Below, one piece after another: positions 1-8,627 of a DNA stretch of 64,000 bases. This stretch comes from Meiothermus ruber DSM 1279 (GTDB taxonomy: Bacteria; Deinococcota; Deinococci; Deinococcales; Thermaceae). The position numbers were made by a program, and so were the translations under genes. The stretch is from positions 1,612,001 to 1,676,000 of the forward strand of contig NC_013946.1 in NCBI RefSeq assembly GCF_000024425.1, given 5' to 3'. Numbering within the stretch: position 1 is the first letter of the stretch; each line of letters starts with the position of its first letter. The notes beneath the pieces were generated by a model, which worked only from the letters and a program-made list of their open reading frames with translations, searched no databases and was not told the origin of the DNA.

Positions 1-629
1 TTGACCTGGGGGTGGCCTTCGACGGCGACGGCGACCGGGCCATCCTGGTAGACCGGCAGGGGCGCGAGTTTCACGGCGACCACGTGCTCTACCTGAACGC
101 CCTGGTACGACGCGAGCCGGGGGTGGTGGGCACCCTGATGAGCAACATGGGCCTCGAGGTCAAACTGCGCGAGGCCGGCATCAACTTCTACCGCACCGCG
201 GTGGGCGACCGCTACGTCTATGAGAAACTCAAGGCCTCGGCCCTGACCCTGGGCGGGGAGCAGAGCGGCCACGTGCTCTTCCTCGACCACGCCCCCACCG
301 GCGACGGCATGCTCACGGCCATCCTGACCCTGAAGGCCATGCGCGAGTCCGGGCGCGACCTTTCCGAGTGGTACGAGGCCCTGCCCATGTACCCGCAGAT
401 TCTGAAGAATGTGCGGGTCTCGGATAAACAAAAGGTCATGCAGCAGCCCGAGCTGCACCAGGCCATCCAGGAGGCCGAGCAAAAGCTATCGGGCCAGGGG
501 CGGGTCAACGTGCGCCCCTCCGGCACCGAGCCGCTGGTGCGGGTGATGGTGGAAGGCCCCGCCGAACTGATCGAGCCGGTTTCCTCGGAACTGGTAGCGC
601 TGGTAGAGCGCCTGGGAAGCGCCAGCTAG
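1..629 (+). CDS. glmM: Phosphoglucosamine mutase, 3' part (cut by window edge)
   Basis: This is the C-terminal ~209 residues of an alpha-D-phosphohexomutase; the reading frame is open from base 3, so the start lies outside the window. The metal-binding loop DGDGDR is right at the edge, followed by the sugar-binding GGEQSGH motif and the C-terminal phosphate-binding RPSGTEP motif. GGEQSGH and overall similarity favour GlmM, which interconverts glucosamine-6-P and glucosamine-1-P for peptidoglycan precursor synthesis in the cytoplasm, over a phosphomannomutase. The stop codon is one base before the ATG of the next gene, so the two are probably co-transcribed. The catalytic Ser loop is not in the window. 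Confidence 0.9.
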   Translation, partial: DLGVAFDGDGDRAILVDRQGREFHGDHVLYLNALVRREPGVVGTLMSNMGLEVKLREAGINFYRTAVGDRYVYEKLKASALTLGGEQSGHVLFLDHAPTGDGMLTAILTLKAMRESGRDLSEWYEALPMYPQILKNVRVSDKQKVMQQPELHQAIQEAEQKLSGQGRVNVRPSGTEPLVRVMVEGPAELIEPVSSELVALVERLGSAS

Positions 630-630
630 T

Positions 631-1035
631 ATGAAGGTACGCCTGCCCATTACCGTCCGCTACGCCGAGACCGACGCCATGGGGGTGGTGCACCACAGCA
701 GCTATGTGATCTGGCTCGAGGCCGCGCGGGTGGAGTGGCTCAACCAGATTGGGCTTCCCTATACCCAGATTGAAGCCCAGGGCCTGGCCTTTGCCGTGGT
801 GGAAATTGGCCTAACCTACCGCAGCCCGGCCCGGTTCGGCGACACGGTCGAGGTCGAAACCTGGCTCAGCGAGGCCACCTCGCGCACGTTGCAGTACCGC
901 TACCGGGTCTGGAAGGGCCAAACCCTGCTGGCCGAAGGCTTTACCCGCCACCTTTGCCAGGACACCAGGGGCAAAGCGGTGCGGATTCCCGCTGCCGTTG
1001 CAGAACCCCTACATAGGCATCTGCTGTCAGACTGA
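631..1035 (+). CDS. Acyl-CoA thioesterase, 4HBT/YbgC-FadM type hotdog protein
   Basis: A 134-residue single hotdog-domain protein of normal length for the 4-hydroxybenzoyl-CoA thioesterase family. The N-terminal signature YAETDAMGVVHHSSY carries the catalytic Asp in a D-x-M-G-V-V-H context, followed by the usual W-x-E-x-x-R segment (WLEAARVEWL). Family members hydrolyse short- or medium-chain acyl-CoA esters in the cytoplasm; the substrate cannot be read from sequence. The ATG follows the glmM stop by one nucleotide, so translational coupling is likely. The next gene begins about 80 bp downstream with its own -10 element. Confidence 0.85.
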   Translation: MKVRLPITVRYAETDAMGVVHHSSYVIWLEAARVEWLNQIGLPYTQIEAQGLAFAVVEIGLTYRSPARFGDTVEVETWLSEATSRTLQYRYRVWKGQTLLAEGFTRHLCQDTRGKAVRIPAAVAEPLHRHLLSD

Positions 1036-1113
1036 ACCCAGCCCGGCCCCACCCCGGGAAGATTGGCCGGCGAGCTAGCAGCCCCCAGCGGCGTGATAAA
1101 CTTAGGGCCGACC

Positions 1114-2349
1114 ATGACCCTTTTTGAACAGTTTGAGCGTCACATCAACCCCGGTCTGGCCGGGCTGCTGCGCTTCACCGGACTGGACAAGGTGGAGTCC
1201 CACGCCGAAGGGGTGTACGTCTGGGACACCGAAGGCAAGCGCTACCTGGACTTTTTGGGCCTGTATGGAACCCTATCCCTGGGCCACCGACACCCCAAGG
1301 TGGTGGCTGCGGTCAAGGCCCAGCTTGACAAAATGCCCATGTCGGTGCGGGTGATGGTTTCCGAACCCACCACCAAGCTGGCCGCCCGCTTAGCCGAGAT
1401 CACCCCCGGCGAGCTTTCGATGGTCTATTTTGGCAACTCAGGCACCGAAGGGGTAGAGGCAGCGCTCAAATTTGCCCGCTTCTACACGGGCAAGCCTGGC
1501 TTTATCACCACCCAAGGGGGCTACCACGGCAAAACCCTGGGGGCTCTTTCGGTTACACCGCGCGAGCACTACCAGCTTCCGGCGCGGCCCCTGGTGCCGG
1601 GGGTGACGGTGGTGCCCTACGGCGATGCCCAGGCCATTGAAGCGGCCATTGGCCCCGACACCGCCGCGGTGATCGTGGAGCCCATCCAGGGTGAGGGGGG
1701 CATCCGGGTGCCGCCCGAGGGGTATCTGCGGGAGGTGCGGCGCATCACCCGTGAGAAGGGCGTGCTGATGATCGCCGACGAGGTTCAGACCGGCCTGGGC
1801 CGCACCGGCAGGCTCTGGGCGGTGGACTGGGAAGAGGTAGAACCCGACATCCTGGTGAGCGCCAAGGCCCTAGGGGGTGGGGTGATGCCCATCTCGGCCA
1901 CCATCTGCCGCCCGGAAATCCTGAGCATCTACAAAACCGAGCCTTTGATTCACTCCACCACCTTTGGGGGCAACCCACTGGCTGCGGCGGCGGCGCTGGC
2001 GGCCATCGAAGTCACGCTGGAAGAGGATATGCCCGCCCGGGCCCTCGAGATGGGCCAGTACCTGATGGCGCAGCTTGGCAGCCTGCAGCAGGCCTACCCC
2101 GAGTTCATCCAGGAGGTGCGGGGCCGGGGCCTGCTGGTGGGCCTCGAGTTCACGGACGCCGATATCGGGGCGGTGGTGGTGGCCGAGCTGGCGGCGCGGG
2201 GGGTGCTGACCGCCTTTGGCCTCAACAACCCCAAGGTGGTGCGGCTGGAGCCCCCCCTGATTGTGGAGAAGGCGCACATTGACGAGTGCCTCGAGGCCCT
2301 GGAGGGGGCTTTGAAAGCCACCCAGTTGGCTTTCGAGGGAGTGCTGTAG
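1114..2349 (+). CDS. Class III PLP-dependent aminotransferase (putrescine/ornithine aminotransferase-like)
   Basis: A 411-residue fold-type I aminotransferase. Visible features are the GNSGTEGVEAALKFAR cofactor-binding segment, the EPIQGEGGI and ADEVQTGLGRTG motifs with the PLP-contacting Asp, and SAKALGGG with the Schiff-base Lys. Class III enzymes move the terminal amino group of polyamines, ornithine or similar omega-amino compounds to 2-oxoglutarate; the similarity pattern suggests a PatA/ornithine aminotransferase-like enzyme, but substrate is inference. The reading frame is open from a TTG at 1063, but the ATG at 1114 starts the conserved N-terminus (MTLFEQFERHINPG). A TAAACT -10-like box at 1097-1102 lies 11 nt upstream, fitting a near-leaderless start. 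Confidence 0.85.
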   Translation: MTLFEQFERHINPGLAGLLRFTGLDKVESHAEGVYVWDTEGKRYLDFLGLYGTLSLGHRHPKVVAAVKAQLDKMPMSVRVMVSEPTTKLAARLAEITPGELSMVYFGNSGTEGVEAALKFARFYTGKPGFITTQGGYHGKTLGALSVTPREHYQLPARPLVPGVTVVPYGDAQAIEAAIGPDTAAVIVEPIQGEGGIRVPPEGYLREVRRITREKGVLMIADEVQTGLGRTGRLWAVDWEEVEPDILVSAKALGGGVMPISATICRPEILSIYKTEPLIHSTTFGGNPLAAAAALAAIEVTLEEDMPARALEMGQYLMAQLGSLQQAYPEFIQEVRGRGLLVGLEFTDADIGAVVVAELAARGVLTAFGLNNPKVVRLEPPLIVEKAHIDECLEALEGALKATQLAFEGVL

Positions 2350-2415
2350 CCTGGGGCGAGAATTCGGCGCCGGTGCTCTATGATGGTGCGAGTAGCGCCT
2401 CGTTCTGAAAACATC

Positions 2416-4857
2416 ATGCTAGAACAACGGATTTACGAGCACCTCAAACAGCACCCCAAAAAGCGCTTCAGTCTGCGCGAGCTGGTGCGGAGCCTGCGGC
2501 TCGACAAGGACGAGGCCAAGGAAGCCCTGGACCTGCTGGTAGCCGAGGGGAAGGTGGTCGAGCCGCGGCGCAAGCTCTACCAACTCCCCGAGGGACCGGG
2601 GAAAAAGGGCCTCGAGGGCCGCCTGCAAGCCCATGCAGCGGGTTTTGCTTTTGTGATTCCCACCAACCCCGACCTGCCCGACCTCTACATTCCCAAGGGC
2701 CACCTGGGCGGGGCCTGGCACGGCGACCTGGTACGGGCCGAGCCACGCCCACCGGGCCGCGGCCGCGACGGCAAGCCCTGGGGTGTGGTGGTGGAGGTGC
2801 TCGAGCGGGCCCATCATCAGGTGGTGGGGCGGCTGTACTTCAAGCAGGGGTTTGCCTGGCTCAAACCCGACGACCCAAGGCTGCCCGCGCTCAAGCTCAA
2901 GCCGGAGGGCCTCGAGGGCCTGGAAAGCGGGGCGCGGCTGGTGGTGCGGGTCACCTTCCCCAGCGGGCGCAAGCCGCAGGAGCCCTATGGGGAGTTCGCG
3001 GGCTACTTAGGCCAGGGGGATAGCCCCGAGGTCGAGACCGAGGCCATCATCGCCAAGTACGAGCTGAGAAGCGTCTTCCCGCCCGAAGCCCTGGCCGAAG
3101 CCGAGAAAGTGGCCCATCTGGACCCCAAAGAAGTTGCGCGCCGCGAGGACTTCCGGGCCTTGCGGGTTTTTACCATTGACGGGGCCGACGCCAAGGACTT
3201 CGACGACGCCATCCACCTCGAGCTGCTCCCCAACGGCAACTACCGCGTGGGCATTCACATCGCCGACGTCTCGCACTACGTAAAGGAGTTCTCGCCCCTC
3301 GACCACGAAGCCTATGCCCGCGCCACCAGCGTCTATCTGCCGGGGCGGGTGCTGCCCATGCTGCCCGAGCAGCTTTCCAACGGCATCTGTTCGCTCAAGC
3401 CCCACCAAGACCGGCTGGTGCTCTCGGTGCTGGTGGAGCTGACCCCCAAGGGCCGGGTCAAGGACTACCGCTTCGCCGAAGGGGTGATCCGCAGCGTGGC
3501 CCGGCTGACCTACACCGAGGTGGAGGCTTTCGCGGAGGCGCTCGAGGCCCCCGAAAAGGCCCTGGCCCCCGCCCCCTCCGACTGGAGCCTCGAGCTCCAG
3601 AACGATCTGAAGCTGCTGCTTGGGCTTACCCGCACCCTCAAGGAGCGCCGCCTGGAACAGGGCGCGCTGGATTTCCGCTTTACCGAGGTCAAGGTGGAGG
3701 TGGATGAGGAGGGCAACCTGCACCTGATCCCGCAGAAAGAGCCCAGGGCCCGCAGCCTGATCGAAGAGCTGATGCTGCTGGCCAACCGGGTGGTCGCCAA
3801 ACACCTGGCCGAACGAGAGATCCCCACCCTCTTCCGCGTGCACGAAGACCCCAGCGAGGAGGCCTACAACAAGCTGGTGGCGGCCCTGGGCCGGCTGGGT
3901 TATAGCCTGCCGGGCGGTGAACCAAGCCCCAAAGCCCTGCAAAGCATCCTGAAGCAGGCCGAGGGCCGCCCCGAGGAGGCCGTGGTCTCGACCCTGCTGT
4001 TGCGCTCCTTGCGCCTGGCCCGCTACGCTGCCGAAAACCTGGGGCACTTCGGCCTGGCCGCCGAGCACTACCTGCACTTCACCAGCCCCATCCGGCGCTA
4101 CCCCGACCTGGTGGTGCACCGGGTTCTGCGCGCGCTGCTCAAGCGTCGGGTGACCCAGGCCCGCAAGGAAGACTGGGCCCAGCGCTTCCCCAAAATTGCC
4201 GAGCACGCCTCGGAGCGGGAGCGGGCCGCCGAGAGTGCCGAGCGCGAGCTGACCAAGTACTACCAGTGCCTGTGGGCACAAAAGCACCAGGGCGAAACCT
4301 TCCGGGGCACGGTCTCGGGCGTAACCGGGTTTGGGGTGTTCGTGAGCCTGGACAACGGGGTGGAGGGCATGATCCGGCTGGGGGCCCTCGAGGACGACCA
4401 CTACGAGTACATTGAAGAGCTGCTGGCCTTGGAGGGCCTGCGCACCAAGCGCCGCATTCGCATAGGAGACGAGATGGAAGTAAAGATAGAAGGAGCCAAC
4501 CCTTCGGCGCGGCAGATTGATCTGGTGCCGACCGAAAAGTTTTACCAGACCGAAACCCAACCCGAACCCGAGCAGCCAAAGAGAAAAAAGCGCCGTAGGG
4601 GTAAGCGTGGGAAAGCCGCCGAAGCCCCCAGCAAAGCGGCGCGCAAGGTGGTGGCTACCGAACCCAAAAGCCCGGCCCCACACGCCCGGGCCCGCTCGAG
4701 GCGGGTGGTGGGCCCCCCCGAGGAACGCGGGGGCTTCCAGAAGCCGGTCAAGGTCAGGGCCCAGAAAATCTACTTTGGCTCGTGGGGGGGCGACCAGGAG
4801 CAGGCCCCACCTAGCAAAGCAGAGAAGTCCGGTAAGAAAAAGCGCCGCCGCCGCTAG
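2416..4857 (+). CDS. rnr: Ribonuclease R, 3'-5' exoribonuclease
   Basis: An 813-residue RNase II/R family exonuclease that degrades structured RNA processively from the 3' end. Domains in order: winged helix at about 1-60, cold-shock OB folds at about 65-200, the RNB catalytic domain from about 240 to 590 with acidic Mg2+-binding residues in DGADAKDFDDA (about 255-265) and the HFTSPIRRYPDL segment, an S1 domain at about 625-700, and a Lys/Arg-rich tail ending KKKRRRR. The tail and S1 domain fit RNase R rather than RNase II. A TATGAT box at 2379-2384 gives a likely promoter with a short leader; an upstream in-frame ATG at 2380 lies inside that box, so 2416 is preferred. Confidence 0.92.
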   Translation: MLEQRIYEHLKQHPKKRFSLRELVRSLRLDKDEAKEALDLLVAEGKVVEPRRKLYQLPEGPGKKGLEGRLQAHAAGFAFVIPTNPDLPDLYIPKGHLGGAWHGDLVRAEPRPPGRGRDGKPWGVVVEVLERAHHQVVGRLYFKQGFAWLKPDDPRLPALKLKPEGLEGLESGARLVVRVTFPSGRKPQEPYGEFAGYLGQGDSPEVETEAIIAKYELRSVFPPEALAEAEKVAHLDPKEVARREDFRALRVFTIDGADAKDFDDAIHLELLPNGNYRVGIHIADVSHYVKEFSPLDHEAYARATSVYLPGRVLPMLPEQLSNGICSLKPHQDRLVLSVLVELTPKGRVKDYRFAEGVIRSVARLTYTEVEAFAEALEAPEKALAPAPSDWSLELQNDLKLLLGLTRTLKERRLEQGALDFRFTEVKVEVDEEGNLHLIPQKEPRARSLIEELMLLANRVVAKHLAEREIPTLFRVHEDPSEEAYNKLVAALGRLGYSLPGGEPSPKALQSILKQAEGRPEEAVVSTLLLRSLRLARYAAENLGHFGLAAEHYLHFTSPIRRYPDLVVHRVLRALLKRRVTQARKEDWAQRFPKIAEHASERERAAESAERELTKYYQCLWAQKHQGETFRGTVSGVTGFGVFVSLDNGVEGMIRLGALEDDHYEYIEELLALEGLRTKRRIRIGDEMEVKIEGANPSARQIDLVPTEKFYQTETQPEPEQPKRKKRRRGKRGKAAEAPSKAARKVVATEPKSPAPHARARSRRVVGPPEERGGFQKPVKVRAQKIYFGSWGGDQEQAPPSKAEKSGKKKRRRR

Positions 4858-4886
4858 ATACCTCACCGGAAGCAGGGCCGGTTCGC

Positions 4887-5366
4887 CTATCGGGGCTGGG
4901 CCACCACCAGCACCCAGTAGTCCCCCCGCCTGACCATGCCCATCTCACGCAGGTGGGGGGCCATCAGGGTCTCGCAGTGGCCCTGGGGGCTCGCCAGCCA
5001 GGCTGCTACCGCCTCGGTCGCCTGTTCGTAGCCCTGGGCCAGGTTCTCGCGAATTTCCACGTAGTGGTAGCCGTTCTGAAGACTGCGGGTGGCAACCGCG
5101 GGGGTGGTGCTCGAGCCCTCGTAATGGCTCAACACACCGCTCTGCTGGAGGTACTCGGCCCGCTGGCGGGCCACTTCTCCTAGCAAACCGTTCCAGCTTA
5201 GCGCAGGGGCCGCAGCGTAAGGGGTGGCGTTGCAGGTGCGGGCCTGGGCGCGGGCCTGATTAACGGCATCCAGCACCAGTTGATAATCGTCCGGGGTGTA
5301 GGAAACCCCTGGGCTGGGGGTGCAGGCTGCTAAAACCATCAGGGCGGCGCTCAATAGCAGGCGCAT
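4887..5366 (-). CDS. CAP/SCP-domain secreted lipoprotein
   Basis: A 159-residue exported protein. The N-terminus is a lipoprotein signal (MRLLLSAALMVLAAC) with lipobox LAAC, so the mature protein should be lipid-anchored. The rest matches the bacterial CAP superfamily (PF00188): an early N-Q-A-R helix, LSWNGLLGEVARQRAEYL, an S-H-Y metal-type His, ENLAQGY, W-L-A-S-P-x-H and a final WVLVVAQP strand. Family function in bacteria is poorly defined. The frame could extend nine codons upstream, but the ATG at 5366 directly begins the signal peptide and has a CAGACT -10-like box six nucleotides upstream. It ends 29 bp from the convergent rnr gene. Confidence 0.82.
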   Translation of the reverse strand: MRLLLSAALMVLAACTPSPGVSYTPDDYQLVLDAVNQARAQARTCNATPYAAAPALSWNGLLGEVARQRAEYLQQSGVLSHYEGSSTTPAVATRSLQNGYHYVEIRENLAQGYEQATEAVAAWLASPQGHCETLMAPHLREMGMVRRGDYWVLVVAQPR

Positions 5367-5432
5367 GGCCTCAGTCTGCCAGGGTTTTAGCAATAGGCCG
5401 GTGAAGAAATCACCGTGGGGCGTTACAAACGG

Positions 5433-5438
5433 TATGCT
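5433..5438 (+). promoter_or_regulatory. Leaderless -10 box (TATGCT) of coaE
   Basis: TATGCT lies 8 nt upstream of the coaE ATG with no Shine-Dalgarno sequence between, the arrangement expected for leaderless transcription in Deinococcota. No convincing -35 box is visible. Confidence 0.55.
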
Positions 5439-5446
5439 ATGCCCTG

Positions 5447-6025
5447 ATGCGCCTGATTGGCCTCACCGGAAGCATTGGGAGCGGCAAGAGCACGGTGGCC
5501 CAGCGGTTGCGGGCCCTGGGCGTGACAGTTCTGGACGCCGACGAATATGCCCGCGAAGGAGCGTTGGTGCTAAAGTCGGAGATTTGCCAGGCCTTTCCCG
5601 AGGCCTGCGCGGGTGGAGAGGTCAACCGGGCTGCGCTGGGGCGGCTGGTTTTTAGCGACCCAGCGGCCCGCCGGCGGCTCGAGGCCCTCCTCCACCCCTA
5701 TGTGCGCCGGCGGATGCAGGAAGAAACCGAAAAAGCCCGGCAGGCCGGGCATCGCCTGGTGGTGCAGGATATCCCCCTGCTCTTCGAGGCCGGGCGCGAA
5801 GCGGATTTTGCCGGGGTGCTGGTGGTGGCCGCCCCCACCGCTTTGCGCAAGGCGCGTGTGATGGCCCGCAGCGGCTTAAGCGAGGCCGAGTTCGAGGCCC
5901 GCGACCGGAGCCAGCTACCCCAGGAAGAAAAGGTGCGCCGGGCCACCTGGGTGATCTGGAACGACGCCGACCTGGACACCCTGCACAAGCGGGTGGAGGC
6001 CTGGTACCGGGAGGTGGCTGGGTGA
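5447..6025 (+). CDS. coaE: Dephospho-CoA kinase
   Basis: A 192-residue P-loop kinase catalysing the last step of coenzyme A synthesis, ATP-dependent 3'-phosphorylation of dephospho-CoA. The Walker A motif GSIGSGKS occupies residues about 8-15, followed by the family LDADEYARE segment and VVVQDIPLLFEAG, which matches the conserved D-x-P-L-L-F-E motif. Length and order are normal. Its stop overlaps the GTG start of the following binding-protein-like gene by 4 nt (GTGA), so the two are translationally coupled. The divergent CAP lipoprotein starts 80 bp upstream. Confidence 0.95.
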   Translation: MRLIGLTGSIGSGKSTVAQRLRALGVTVLDADEYAREGALVLKSEICQAFPEACAGGEVNRAALGRLVFSDPAARRRLEALLHPYVRRRMQEETEKARQAGHRLVVQDIPLLFEAGREADFAGVLVVAAPTALRKARVMARSGLSEAEFEARDRSQLPQEEKVRRATWVIWNDADLDTLHKRVEAWYREVAG

Positions 6026-6816
6026 AGCTCACCCACGACTGGCTGGGGCCGCTCGAGCTGCCCGATAATGCCCGGCGCATCGTATCCCTGGCCCCCAACG
6101 TGACCGAGACCCTCTTTGCCCTGGGCCTGGGTGAGCGGGTGGTGGGGCGGAGCGCCTTCTGCTACCGGCCCGCCGCTACACTCTCCCTGCCGGTGGTCTC
6201 GAGCTACACCCGGGTGCGCTGGGAGCTGCTGGAAAGCCTCCAGCCCGACCTGGTGCTCATCAGCACCGGCGTGCAGCGGGAGCTGCTCTTTGAGCTGCAC
6301 CGGCGGGGGCTGCCCGTCTTTCCCGTACCCCTGCCCCAAAGCCCCTATGGCATTCTGGAGAACATCGCGGTCCTGGGGGCCTTGCTGGGCGTGAGCGAGG
6401 CGGCCACCGGGCTTTGCGCCCGGCTAAACGAGCGCTACCAGGCTTTGCACCGGGCGCTGCCGCCCCGGCGGGTCTACCTCGAGTTCGACCTGGGCGGCCC
6501 CATCACGGCAGGCCGGGGCAGCTACGTGGACGAGGCGCTGCGGCACCTGGGTTTGCAGAACATCTTCGCCGAGCATCCCCAGAGCTACTTCCAGCCCGAC
6601 CTGGCCGAGGTGGTGCGCCGGGAACCGGCGCTGGTCATCTACGAGCCCAAGCCCCACCGCTCGAGGCCCCTGGAGAAAGCCCAGCGCCTCCTGGCCGAGC
6701 GGGGCTGGAAGTACCCGCTGGTGGTCACGGGGGGCGACGAGCTGGCCCACTACGGCCCGCTGTTCTTTGAGTACCTGGAGGCCCTGGTCGGGCAGATACG
6801 GGGCTTGGCTTTCTAG
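6022..6816 (+). CDS. BtuF-like periplasmic-binding-fold protein without signal peptide
   Basis: A 264-residue protein of the helical-backbone metal-receptor fold (PF01497, as in cobalamin- and siderophore-binding proteins). It begins near the fold's typical first strand, ARRIVSLAPNVTETLFALGLGERVVGRS, and contains LQPDLVLIS and LGLQNIF segments. No signal peptide or lipobox is present, so it appears cytoplasmic or is exported by an undetected route. The GTG start overlaps the coaE stop by 4 nt. No ABC permease or ATPase is adjacent, so a transport role is not supported by context. Ligand unknown. Confidence 0.75.
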   Translation: MKLTHDWLGPLELPDNARRIVSLAPNVTETLFALGLGERVVGRSAFCYRPAATLSLPVVSSYTRVRWELLESLQPDLVLISTGVQRELLFELHRRGLPVFPVPLPQSPYGILENIAVLGALLGVSEAATGLCARLNERYQALHRALPPRRVYLEFDLGGPITAGRGSYVDEALRHLGLQNIFAEHPQSYFQPDLAEVVRREPALVIYEPKPHRSRPLEKAQRLLAERGWKYPLVVTGGDELAHYGPLFFEYLEALVGQIRGLAF

Positions 6817-6840
6817 CCTTCAACCCTCAGACTAAGGCCG

Positions 6841-7758
6841 ATGAATCTAGAGATCCTGCAAAACGAGCGCCTACGTCTTACGGTTGCCCCGGAACTGGGG
6901 GCCAGCGTGGTGGGCCTCGAGCTCTACCAGGCGGGCTTCTGGCTGCCCATCCTGCGCCCTACCCTGCCTGCGGCCCTGGCACAGAAGCACTCCCCCGATA
7001 CCTCGAGCTACGTCCTGGCCCCTTACTCCAACCGCATCCGGGACGGGCGCTTTCGCTTTGGCGGGAAAACCTACCAGCTTCGCCCCAACTGGCCCGATGG
7101 CCGGCAGACCATCCACGGCGAGGTACACGGGCGGCCCTGGAGCGCACAGCGCCTCGACGGGCACACCCTGCGCTGCGCTTTCGATGCTTCCAGCCTCCAA
7201 GACCTGAACTTCCCATTCCCCTTCAGGGTGGAAGTGGCCTACCGGCTGCAGGGGGATGACCTGGAAATCTCGACCATGCTGACGAATGTGGGAACTGAAC
7301 CCATGCCGGCGGGTTTCGGGCACCACCCATACTTTATGCGTCGCCTGGGCCTCTCGGACGAAGCCCGGATCTCCTTCGAGGCCCAGGGCGTCTACCTGAC
7401 CGATGCGAGCTGCCTTCCCACCCAGCCCGCCCAGGCCCTCCCACCGGAGTTTGACTTCTCGCGTCCAAGGCCGCTGGGGGCTACCCAGCTAGACCATGTT
7501 TTTGCTGGCTGGAAGGGGCGGCTACAACTGGACTGGCCCAGTTCGGGTTGGCAGATGGTGCTCGAGGCCGACCCCATCTTCTCACACCTGGTAGTCTTCA
7601 CCGCGCCCGATGGCAGCGTGGCCCTGGAGCCCGTCACCCACGCTACCGATGGTTTCAATCTGATGAGCCAGGGCTGGGACAGTACGGGGGTGCGGGTGCT
7701 GGAGCCGGGCGAAGAGATTTCCGGCCGCCTGCGCCTGCGCCTGCTGCCCGGCGGGTAG
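6841..7758 (+). CDS. Aldose 1-epimerase (mutarotase) family protein
   Basis: A 305-residue galactose-mutarotase-fold protein. Family motifs are YSNRIRDGRF (substrate-binding Asn/Arg), the early TIHGEVHG His, GFGHHPYF with the catalytic His and substrate-binding residues, and a late ALEPVTH Glu corresponding to the catalytic base. These enzymes interconvert alpha and beta anomers of aldoses; the exact sugar is not predictable. The ATG is preceded at 7 nt by CAGACT, similar to the box before the CAP lipoprotein, suggesting leaderless transcription. It sits 24 bp after the BtuF-like gene. Confidence 0.85.
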   Translation: MNLEILQNERLRLTVAPELGASVVGLELYQAGFWLPILRPTLPAALAQKHSPDTSSYVLAPYSNRIRDGRFRFGGKTYQLRPNWPDGRQTIHGEVHGRPWSAQRLDGHTLRCAFDASSLQDLNFPFPFRVEVAYRLQGDDLEISTMLTNVGTEPMPAGFGHHPYFMRRLGLSDEARISFEAQGVYLTDASCLPTQPAQALPPEFDFSRPRPLGATQLDHVFAGWKGRLQLDWPSSGWQMVLEADPIFSHLVVFTAPDGSVALEPVTHATDGFNLMSQGWDSTGVRVLEPGEEISGRLRLRLLPGG

Positions 7759-7782
7759 GCGCAAAGATTCGAAGAAAAGCGA

Positions 7783-7788
7783 TAAACT
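7783..7788 (+). promoter_or_regulatory. Leaderless -10 box (TAAACT) of prmA
   Basis: TAAACT followed by exactly 6 nt and the prmA ATG. There is no ribosome-binding site in the spacer. Confidence 0.6.
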
Positions 7789-7794
7789 ACGGTT

Positions 7795-8622
7795 ATGCAC
7801 GTTTTTCGCCTGCGCGGCAACTTCGAAACCCTCGATATCTACTCGGCGGCGCTGTTTGAGCTGGGCGCGCGGGGTCTGGAGGAAAAACCCGGCGAGGTCT
7901 GGGCCTACTTCCCCGAGCGCATCGAGCTGCCGTTTCCGGGGGAGTGGCAGGAGCTCCCCGATACCGACTGGCTCGAGGCCTACAAGCGCGACCTGCAGCC
8001 GGTGCGGGCCGGGCCCTTTGTGGTGCTGGCCCCCTGGCATACCTGGGAGGGCCCGGAAAAACCAATCGTCATTGAGCCGGGCATGGCCTTTGGCACCGGC
8101 CACCACGAGACCACCCGCATGGCTCTGGAAACCCTGGCTGAGCGGGTTGAACCGGGGATGCGGGTGCTGGATCTGGGCACCGGCTCGGGCATTCTGGCTA
8201 TCGGGGCCGCGCTGCTGGGGGCCGAGGCGCTGGGCATCGACATCGATCCCGCGGTGATCCCCCAGGCCATCGAGAACGCACGGCGCAACCAGGTTAAGGT
8301 GCAGTTCCAGGTGGGCAGCCTGGACGAGGCCTACGACCCCCTGGCCGAGACCGCACCACAAGCCCCCCCCGCCCAGCCGGCCCCAACGCCCCTGGTGCAG
8401 GGCCCGTTCGACCTGGTGGTGGCCAACCTCTACGCCGAGCTGCACACCTACTTCGCCCAAAAATACCGGGAGCTTTTCGGCATCTGCGGAACCCTGATTC
8501 TCACCGGTATCCTGGCCGAGCGGGAGGGAATTGTGAAGAGCGCCCTCGAGGCCGCCGGCTTCGGGCTGCTGGCCCGCCGGCAGGAAGGCGAGTGGGTCTG
8601 CCTGACCTACGCCGCCCGCTGA
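7795..8622 (+). CDS. prmA: Ribosomal protein L11 methyltransferase
   Basis: A 275-residue SAM-dependent methyltransferase that methylates ribosomal protein L11. The N-terminal L11-recognition domain (about 1-55) is followed by the catalytic domain with GMAFGTGHHETTRMALE, the SAM motif VLDLGTGSGILAIGA, GIDIDP and the family-specific DLVVANLYAEL. An unusual Ala/Pro/Gln-rich segment of roughly 25 residues (around positions 178-204) separates motif III from DLVVANLY, making the protein longer than Thermus PrmA. The rsmE gene starts 5 bp after its stop, a common prmA-rsmE pairing. Confidence 0.93.
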   Translation: MHVFRLRGNFETLDIYSAALFELGARGLEEKPGEVWAYFPERIELPFPGEWQELPDTDWLEAYKRDLQPVRAGPFVVLAPWHTWEGPEKPIVIEPGMAFGTGHHETTRMALETLAERVEPGMRVLDLGTGSGILAIGAALLGAEALGIDIDPAVIPQAIENARRNQVKVQFQVGSLDEAYDPLAETAPQAPPAQPAPTPLVQGPFDLVVANLYAELHTYFAQKYRELFGICGTLILTGILAEREGIVKSALEAAGFGLLARRQEGEWVCLTYAAR

Positions 8623-8627
8623 GTTGT

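Noticed and set aside
3007-4866. 619-codon open frame antisense to rnr
   Set aside because: Low-complexity Gly/Gln/Val/Leu/Ala/His pattern typical of the reverse complement of GC-rich coding DNA; rnr on the other strand has all family motifs.
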